64,000 nt of DNA. Origin: Rutstroemia sp. NJR-2017a BVV2 (taxonomy: Eukaryota; Ascomycota; Leotiomycetes; Helotiales; Rutstroemiaceae). Of the stretch, positions 57,150 to 64,000 are shown piece after piece. Numbering within the stretch: the first letter of the stretch is position 1; the number at the start of each line of letters is the position of its first letter. Location: NCBI GenBank assembly GCA_002946415.1, contig NJPS01000044.1:1-64000 (forward strand), in the 5' to 3' direction. The translations under genes were made by a program, and so were the position numbers. The notes beneath the pieces were generated by a model that was not told the origin of the DNA, did no database searches, and saw nothing but the letters and a program-made list of their open reading frames with translations.

Positions 57150-58816
57150 TTAATGACATTTAAATGACGCATACCGGCGTGAAGCTTGGAGAGTTTGAGA
57201 AGTATCAGTACACCTATTCGACACACTAGCCGAGTAGTCTTGACTACAATTCACACCGAAGTAAAGATCGCATTTGGCGTTTTCCCCCACCTGAATGGAC
57301 TGCGGTATGAGATCAAATCCTCCACAGTCTTGTCTTTCTGACGTGCCACCTTGTTGGTGCTGGTCACAGGACACGCCGGCCATATCCTAGTTGTCGGATT
57401 AGTATTGAAAGAATGGCTATAACAGACAGGACTGATGGCAGATTGATAGAAAACTCATCTTTGCAGGTTTCAATTCACGAATCCCGGCAAGAAATGGAGA
57501 GAGCAAACTTACAGAGTTAAATGTATAACATTTATCCACCTCGCTACCCCAAATCTCGCGACTCTTAGTGTTTCCATCTTGTTTGCATCCCCAGACGTTG
57601 TCGTAAAGCGTCACTGTCTTTTGTTAGCATAGTTATATACTTTTAAAACGCGCCTCGACTTACTTCGCCATTTTTCTGCCTGGGCTGGTTCAGTTGGTGA
57701 GTCTACCGCATCGGGTGGTGGGGGTTCGGGATCTCCATCTCTTGGCCGATTGTAAGCATCCGCCGCAACGCCAAACACGCTGTTAAAGTACATCTCAGAC
57801 GCATACCATGCGTAAGTATCGGCTATAAATCGTGACTATCAGAATAGGATATTTCGACTTTCGCGTAGAGGTCTACTAACCATTCGTGTGTGTGTATTTG
57901 GGTTGTTTCACCGCAAACCTCTCCACCAGATACAGTCCATACACAGACGAACCTAGACGATTGTAAGGATCCATCGTTTGGTCGACTACAACGGCTATGA
58001 CTTTATGTTAGTATTCGAGTAGCAATACAAGGTTCAACACATACTAGGATATTTCTCCACGATCGCAGGAAGATGCGTGAGCTCATGAAGCAGGATCTTC
58101 CCTTTTCCTACCATTGATAGCGCGTTCGTTTGTTGGTTAGACGATCGCAGTTCTTTCTCAATATCAGAAAGAAATTGTTGGCCAGGAAGGAAGAACGTCT
58201 TGCAGAGTACGATGGTATTGTCTTTGAGTTCGGTGCTGGTTCCAAATGCGTAGCCACCAATACTTAAGCCATTAACCGTATTACTACATTTCGCGCGGTT
58301 CTCCGGTTTCAAGGCTGGGTTTTCCTGGTCGTCGCAAGATATTCGAATTTGAGGTTTTTTGCCATTGAGATCTCTAATATTCATAAATACGGCTATATCA
58401 TGGTATTTAGTACAGAAAAGGTAGAGATTGTAACATCGCGATGGTAGGGGACACATACTTTTGACCAGCGCGGCAGCTGCAGGATCCTGACCTATAGTAT
58501 TTCCAAAGAACCGTTGTTCTAAAACACCAACTTTGCAAATACCGGAACACCCAAATCCGACATTCACAAACGGATCAGGGAGGAGAATAGCTTCAGAAGA
58601 TCCTGCCACGTTAAACTCCGCAGGTATCGTGGCTAACTTTTGGGCATCACCCCAAGCGGTGATGATATCGTTTTTCTGAGAGGGTGAACACCCGTCAAAT
58701 CCTACAAAAGGGGAATCTGCTCGCTTTTCCAAGTTTCCATCCTCACGGCGAGAACTTGGCAATGCTATACTACTTCCCACCAGTAGTTGGAGGGCAAAAA
58801 TATCAAGAAGTCTCAT
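57150..58816 (-). CDS. Secreted HExxH zinc metallopeptidase (deuterolysin/M35-like)
   Basis: Six exons on the complement: 58816-58459, 58392-58045, 58000-57881, 57822-57664, 57613-57513, 57386-57150; about 440 residues. A signal peptide (MRLLDIFALQLLVGSSIA) is followed by a pro-region and a catalytic domain with the zinc motif HELTH (LLHELTHLPAIVEKYP), an Asp-rich DQTMDPYNRLGSSVYG segment that could give the third ligand, and NADTYAWYASEMYF, all in the order seen in aspzincins. A Pro-rich linker (DPEPPPPDAVDSP) leads to a Cys-rich C-terminal extension of about 110 residues absent from simple deuterolysins. The first intron (66 nt, in frame) and the last (126 nt) are the least certain. Likely an extracellular protease. 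Confidence 0.75.
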
Positions 58817-59909
58817 GTCGCTAGTGGAACATGAACACCGTGGTATTTTCCGACTGAATAATTGAGTTGAGATTGATTTCCCTGGTGTGAAGATGAAGAC
58901 GGCTGCTGCTTGATGGGATGCTTCATTGTGAGGTACTCTACTTACTTATATCACTTCCCAAAAGTCCAGTACCAGTATCGTAGGTCAGTATTGTAGGTCT
59001 TGGTATACAAGCCCCACGCTTAAAAATTATCACCTTCCTCCGGCCCCAAGTATGTAGCCAGACCGGATGGCATACACATGATGTTTACGTACTTGTTAGT
59101 AAAGAAGTTCCTCCGCGCAGTTCAGATCGAATGTCGCGTTTCAGGTACTTGACGTCTACGCCTTCTTTGCGGAAAGCCATCTTTGGTTTTTGAGCCACTG
59201 AAAAAGGTGAGAAGTCGAAAGAAGGTTAAATTTAAATCCGGAAGTGGGAGATTGAGCAAGATGCCAAGAAAATGGTCAGCCCTTGTGTCTTGGCGGACCC
59301 TAATATAGCGAAGCTCTTAGATGCTCATTGCAACTTGCAACAATACTGCGCTCCTTGCCAAGTTCCGCAGCAATAAGTGGACAGGTTTATTCCTGACTCA
59401 TGCCTGAAGACAGGGACAGATGATCACGCTTGACAAATAATAATTACAATTCGGACATTCCCATCCAAAGCAAGCTGATCTCGTGAAATCCTCTCCCTTT
59501 CGGATCCTTCGGCCCCCTTTGATCCTTCCCCACCGCCCGTACTCCATCGGTACATCCGAAGGCCTTGCCGAGAACGCTCTTCGGCCAAATACCTGCTACC
59601 GAGGCTCGTTTAGCTTTTATCTCGCAACTGAGGTGTGGGAATTGCGCAAGCCCAAATCTACTGAGCTTGTCTATGATGTATTCAATAATTCACAATCGAT
59701 CAATGGACGAAACTATCCATTTTCCTCATCTATGGTACGATCCACGGATCCGATAATATACTTCGTTTCTGGAAGTTATTCAAGGCCAATGAGAAGTGAA
59801 GCAACTTGCAGTCTCAGGACACACTTCATACTGAGAAGTGGGGCCAACTAACTATGCCTCTTTACAGTTTGCTTCTTGACCTTAGGATTCTCTACTGTCC
59901 TCTCATACT
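58817..59909. other. Intergenic region
   Basis: 1.1 kb. The plus-strand frame 59483-59851 (122 codons) was read and shows no domain or splice context. The rest looks non-coding. Confidence 0.4.
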
Positions 59910-60170
59910 TCCGGTGGGTGTTGAAGAAATCCACAGCGGACCACCTAATGTTTCATCCGTCATTGTCTGTCTCCGACTCTCTGTATATCCTTGATTCCTT
60001 TTCGTGCCCATCACTGAGCGAAATCGAATCTGGCTTTATGCTGGTAATAGGTGATGATATACACAAGATCATATTGTTGTAGACTTGCATCTCGTCGCGA
60101 TTTTGTACGTTGCCGAAACAGTTCCATCCCTATATTGATCAGATTATTCTTTCTAGCGACTTTCAATTGT
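59910..60170 (-). pseudogene. Diverged partial copy of the 60970-61210 segment
   Basis: The segment shares most bases with 60970-61210 in the same orientation, from GGTGTTGAAGAAATC (59919) through CGTGCCCA and TGCTGGTAAT to the ATTGTT region. On the minus strand it ends in codons related to NNLxxIxxExFxQxTKSRR and to a shifted version of DETLxWxxxDFFNT. It is a broken duplicate of part of the neighbouring gene remnant. Confidence 0.6.
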
Positions 60171-60420
60171 CTAGTAAGTTTCGATATTCGGGTGACTTTC
60201 GTTGTTCTACTGAGTTTCAAGGTTCCACCGGCTCTCGTTGTTCTGCTGATGTTAAATGTCCTACTGACTTCTAATGTTCGGGGGACTGTCAATGTTTGGG
60301 CAATTCTCAATGTTCTGGCGGCTCTCAATTTTCGGGTGACTCTTAATATTCTGGCGGCTCTCAATATTCGGGCAGCTCTCAATGTTTGGGCAGCTCTCGA
60401 TGTTCGGGCGATAGATTGAA
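60170..60420. repeat. 18-bp minisatellite
   Basis: About 14 degenerate copies of an 18-bp unit of the form TTCGGGCAGCTCTCAATG, clearest at 60300-60410. Because 18 is a multiple of 3, all copies stay in frame, and both strands are open through the array: minus strand gives a six-residue Arg-rich repeat like RAARTL, plus strand gives a hydrophobic one like LNIRAA. It lies between the two halves of a duplicated gene remnant. Confidence 0.85.
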
Positions 60421-60575
60421 TTGCTTCCCGAGCGATGCCCTGCAAGATCTCGTGCTGCTTCAATTCCCTCTGCTCTTCTTGTTTCAAGGATTGCAGTTCC
60501 CCTCCACGAATACATAGTAAACCTCTGATATAGCTCTAGATTAGTACAAGTCAGCTATAATCTATCATTTAGTGA

Positions 60576-61490
60576 CTATGCTTTCATAGCTTCAGTAGCC
60601 AACAAGGTGTTACCCCGTGAATATTTCACTAGGACAGGCTGCTCGTTGATTCCAGGAATCTTTGGAAGATAGAACCTTTTGGTTCGAGAGTGGTGGTGTA
60701 AAGACGCAATGGTAGGACACTCGGCACCAAAAAGACCTCGTTGAAAAGCGATCCCTGTAATGATGAATGCAGCGTCCATGTGAGAACGATTCGATTTTAT
60801 TGGCAACATTGTAAATGTCCGTGTCGCGACAACTATTGTATTCGAGTGCGGGTTTCTGTGCCCTTTCACGTACCGAAAGAATATCTTAACCCCAATACCT
60901 AAAACCAAGGTTAGTTGATATGTTCCTTGTTTATTTCATTGGAAATAAAACCATACCTCTACCATCAGGGGTGTTGAAGAAATCAATATCAGACCATCTT
61001 AATGTCTCATCCGCCATTATTCCACTTAGAACATCCTTTTCGTGCCCAGAACTGACCGATATCTAACCTGGCCTGATGCTGGTAATCTATATGATAATAT
61101 TCGCAAGACAATATTATTGTTGGTTTGCACCTCCTTGCGATTTCGTATATTGCTAAAACATTTCCAACTCTATGTCTGTCAGGTTGTTCTTTTCCAATTT
61201 GGTGACTTTCAATGAATGCGTAACAGCGAGGTACTTGATGTGATCGCCGGTAGAAGTACACCATGACGTGAAAATCCACATAAATGTCGGAATGAGCCTC
61301 AAAGCCCACCAGTATAGGCTATCCCTTCTGTCCCGCGTCTTCTTCGCGCTATGATCATAATAGACAGATTCGTTTGTTCCAGTTGTAAGCTCATCCATGG
61401 GCTTTGGTCTGTCGATATCTTCGTAAACAGCGCACTTTTACTGGCAGTGTGCTTCCCGGCTTTGGGGGCTTTCGAGAATTCCATGGACCA
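60576..61490 (-). pseudogene. Decayed gene of an unidentified fungal repeat family
   Basis: On the minus strand, an upstream part (about 61398-61153) reads DSLYWWALRLIPTFMWIF and NNLTDIELEMF, then several stops interrupt (61150-61030). A clean two-exon stretch follows: exon about 61017-60957 with MADETLRWSDIDFFNTPDG, an intron, then about 60900-60576 with GVKIFFRYVKGHRN, TFTMLPIKSNRSHMDA, ITGIAFQRGLFG and PKIPGINEQPVLVKYSRG. It has the general look of DUF3435/FluG-type proteins that populate repeats in fungal genomes, but I am not sure of the family. Part of it is duplicated at 59910-60170. Confidence 0.5.
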
Positions 61491-63691
61491 TGTTGGAAAA
61501 ATAGATCACTGTCTGGGAATTGATAAGATGTGAAGAATGAGAATAGGAACAAATGTAAATACAGCAACGTACTAGAGATATATGGAACAACTTGAAAGGA
61601 AAGAGCTAATGGTATTGGGCAAATATTGGAAGCAAATGAAATTCTTTCTCCTTCACGCTCTTTCCGGCGCAGAAAAAACCCGCCGAGAACAATGTTTTAA
61701 AAACATTTGGACAATGAAAAAATTATAATATTCGAGATTATCTGTGATCTTCATTTGATAACAGGAATCAGCTTCAATATATAGTCCCAAATCAGCCTGG
61801 TTTCTCTACCCTGAAGAGGCACTGAAGCAAGAATAATGTGGGGTAAGAAAGCTGACGATAGTAGCTTCATCGAAACTGGTTCCACACCCCTTATATTGAG
61901 CGGTTTATTAGTGGACCGTTGGGGTCAATGCGAGCCAATTCGAAGACTAAAAACAGGATTTACCCCTCATATTTACCTTCTGCATGGCCAACAAGAATGG
62001 GGTTGCTATGCAGGTATAGGTGGGTGTAGGTGAAGGTAGGCTGGGCAGCTATGAATGATGTTTTCTGACGTGTTGTCGAGGTAACACTGCGGCAGCTATG
62101 TTGAACATGGAGTGACCAACCAGCAGAAACAAATATGCCACGGTTGAATTGTTGGTGTGACTAGCTTTCCTTCCCCATTCACTTTTCCTTCCATCCTCTT
62201 CCAATTCTCTCCGACTTTCATGATGTAGGCGAACTCTCGCATACAAGCCTTCAGCATGCCTCTCCCCAACATGTTCGCCGTTACAAATACAGACCGAAGA
62301 AGAACACTTTGGACATTCATTGCACACACTATAGACAATACGGCGAGAAACCCGCCGGACTACCTGCAAGGTATCTCTGCTGATTCGTCTACTTACAAAT
62401 ACGCAGTAAATGGGAAATTTCGATCAGATGCCATCATCTTCCCCTATCATTTCCCCCAGAAAGTTGAAAGCGATGTCGTACAAACGTTCAATTGCTTAGG
62501 AAAGGAACTTCGAGGAGTGTACTGGGGCAACCAATTCGTGTAGGGAATGGTGAGGGGATGAATATCCCTACCAGGTTTTCTCAAACCGTATCATTTCCTT
62601 CCAGGCAGCAGAAGCTTGGATGGTAGGACACAAGGAAAGCTCCGAGAAAACCATAGGCGTAAGGAATAGGTCAGTAGCTAATGACCTTGGACGGATGGTT
62701 ACTTTCGAGTCTACAGAATGGAAGAAAATCTTGGCGGGCTTAACGGCAGATACTATCTGGTCTAAACTCGAAAGAAATAAATGACCACGGGACAAATGAC
62801 CCAGCGCAGGTAACAAAACCATTGTCGAAGGTCATCCGGATTTTTTTTGTGGGTCGTTGCTGAAAATTTATTAGAAACTGAGAGCACACATCACAGAGTG
62901 GAGACAGACGAACAGGTTGGATATGGTTCTTGGGAAGTAGGATTGTGCCAACGTGCAAGTGATCCCGCTTGGTGATAGGAGCTCAAGTGATGTTTCCAAG
63001 ACACCTGTCTGACTCAGTGTCAGGGTCCCATTGTCCCGCGTTCACTATAATCTGCCGAAGTTTTCCAGCCGTTAATCACTTGGCGGGAGACGAGACGTAG
63101 GGTATCAGTTGCAACCAGTTTCGGTATTCTATAATTGACCCAAGAGGAAAAACAACCACAGGGAGGTAATTCACGACAAGTTAAGATCGACCGCACGATT
63201 ATGTATGATAAATATTCAGAGTGAACGGCAAGACGTTAGAGAAGATGAAATGTTACCTTGCACGGCAGCTTGGGCGCGACGGTATAAAAAGAATCACTGC
63301 CGTCGCAGATCATCTAGTCAAAGCACGCATATGGCGTTTGGAATTCTGCTGCCTAAGTAGAACGCCCTCTTTTAATTGGCCAATCCAACGACAATCCACT
63401 TTATTGCTCCATGTGGCTTTCAGCCCCTTCGTATCTCCCTCCTTGCATATCCACTTCATATGCAGGATAAAGTCTCGGCATAAAGCTGTCATATTCTTAT
63501 AGGTTAATTTATATCTACTGCTGCAAATGAACGGCTCAAAATGATATGCGAATGTCGCCCTTTGCTCCAAAAATGAACCGCAATCATGTAATGCATAGTG
63601 AGGCTGAAAATCCCACAACATGATGGAGTCTTTAAAAGGACTGTAAAAGTCGTACCTGCTCATTCATCGTGCAACAAAAGGTACACTCAAA
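61491..63691. other. Long intergenic region without a supported gene
   Basis: 2.2 kb. Frames at 61836-62033, 62049-62369, 62256-62543, 63221-63502 and 63310-63663 were read on both strands and give no domain, signal peptide or consistent exon structure. No RNA gene or terminal repeats recognised. Confidence 0.4.
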
Positions 63692-64000
63692 ATGTCTTCA
63701 AGCAAAGGAAATCATATGCTCTCGAATGGCGGAGGGGCCCTTCTGGGTCTTCGCATAGCACAACTGGTTGTTGCAGTAGCCACACTTGGACTTTCAGCAT
63801 ATGGAGTATACTGGATCTCTTTCGACGGCGATGATATGACATTATTCTCAGTAAGTCACCGTCTTAGTCGAATCGCGTTCTTTTCTTTGCTCGAACCTTC
63901 TTCATGAGAGTCGAGGCTGACCTATCCAGTCAATCGCAACAATCATAATCGTAGTCTACTATCTCCTCGCTACTCTCTCTTTTCCCAGTCTTTACAACTA
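63692..64000 (+). CDS. MARVEL-like integral membrane protein, 5' part only
   Basis: Exon 1 is 63692-63850 and exon 2 begins at 63930 and runs off the window (79-nt intron). The first 53 residues contain a short polar N-terminus (MSSSKGNHMLSNGGG) and a membrane helix (IAQLVVAVATLGLSAYGVYW); exon 2 opens with a second helix (SIATIIIVVYYLLATLSF). Small fungal MARVEL-domain proteins have this arrangement of four helices with the first starting LRIAQLV. The end of the gene is outside the window, so the family call is tentative. Confidence 0.6.

Noticed and set aside
60051..60419. Plus-strand 122-codon repeat protein
   Set aside because: Openness follows from an 18-bp unit without stops; no gene context on that strand. 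Kept as a repeat only.
1..64000. CRISPR arrays, rRNA or tRNA genes, bacterial-type operons
   Set aside because: None were recognised on reading; the sequence is eukaryotic and the repeats present are tandem or transposon-derived. A tRNA scan was not possible.

Overview
This window is filamentous ascomycete DNA. Genes carry 43-126 nt GT-AG introns with fungal branch sites, and the families present are fungal (highly reducing polyketide synthases, Zn2Cys6 and NDT80 regulators, PigL_N/ankyrin proteins, UstYa-type and secreted intradiol enzymes). A transposon shows C-to-T/G-to-A decay typical of repeat-induced point mutation (RIP). Gene content and order point to a Leotiomycete of the Botrytis/Sclerotinia group. 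This comes from reading and memory; no search was run.

Layout. (1) 0-4.3 kb is transposon-rich: CGGAGCGGAT-type repeats, a copia gag fragment, an unidentified coding remnant, and a pogo-family element (2089-3929) with 40-bp inverted repeats, TA duplications and a nonsense-riddled transposase. (2) 4.35-39.6 kb is one polyketide cluster: a broken berberine-bridge-like oxidase, two P450s, a stand-alone trans-enoyl reductase, a reducing PKS without ER but with an intact C-methyltransferase, a third P450, an FAD monooxygenase with a membrane C-terminal half, a second reducing PKS with ER and a degenerate methyltransferase, a thioesterase, a BAHD-like acyltransferase, an orphan protein and a Zn2Cys6 regulator. 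The order matches BOA3 to BOA13 of the Botrytis botcinic acid locus, here in one uninterrupted block. (3) 40.1-64 kb has unrelated genes: an NDT80 DNA-binding domain fused to a membrane-anchored C-terminus, an unassigned gene without a clean start, a PigL_N-coiled-coil-ankyrin protein, a UstYa fragment, a secreted intradiol dioxygenase, a class III aminotransferase, a secreted HExxH metallopeptidase, a decayed duplicated gene with an 18-bp minisatellite, and the start of a MARVEL-like membrane protein.

How the cluster probably works (established for BOA, inferred here): the BOA6-type PKS with its trans-ER builds the C-methylated core; the BOA9-type PKS, whose methyltransferase is dead, builds the unmethylated side chain; thioesterase and acyltransferase release and join acyl parts; P450s and the flavoenzyme oxidise. 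Intergenic regions serving nine of the cluster genes carry a CGG-N3-CCG palindrome, a candidate site for the cluster's own Zn2Cys6 regulator.

The two most unusual items are the apparent membrane-tethered NDT80 protein (40061-42897) and the palindrome shared by the cluster promoters. Exon coordinates were derived by hand from splice sites and reading phase and have not been tested against transcripts.
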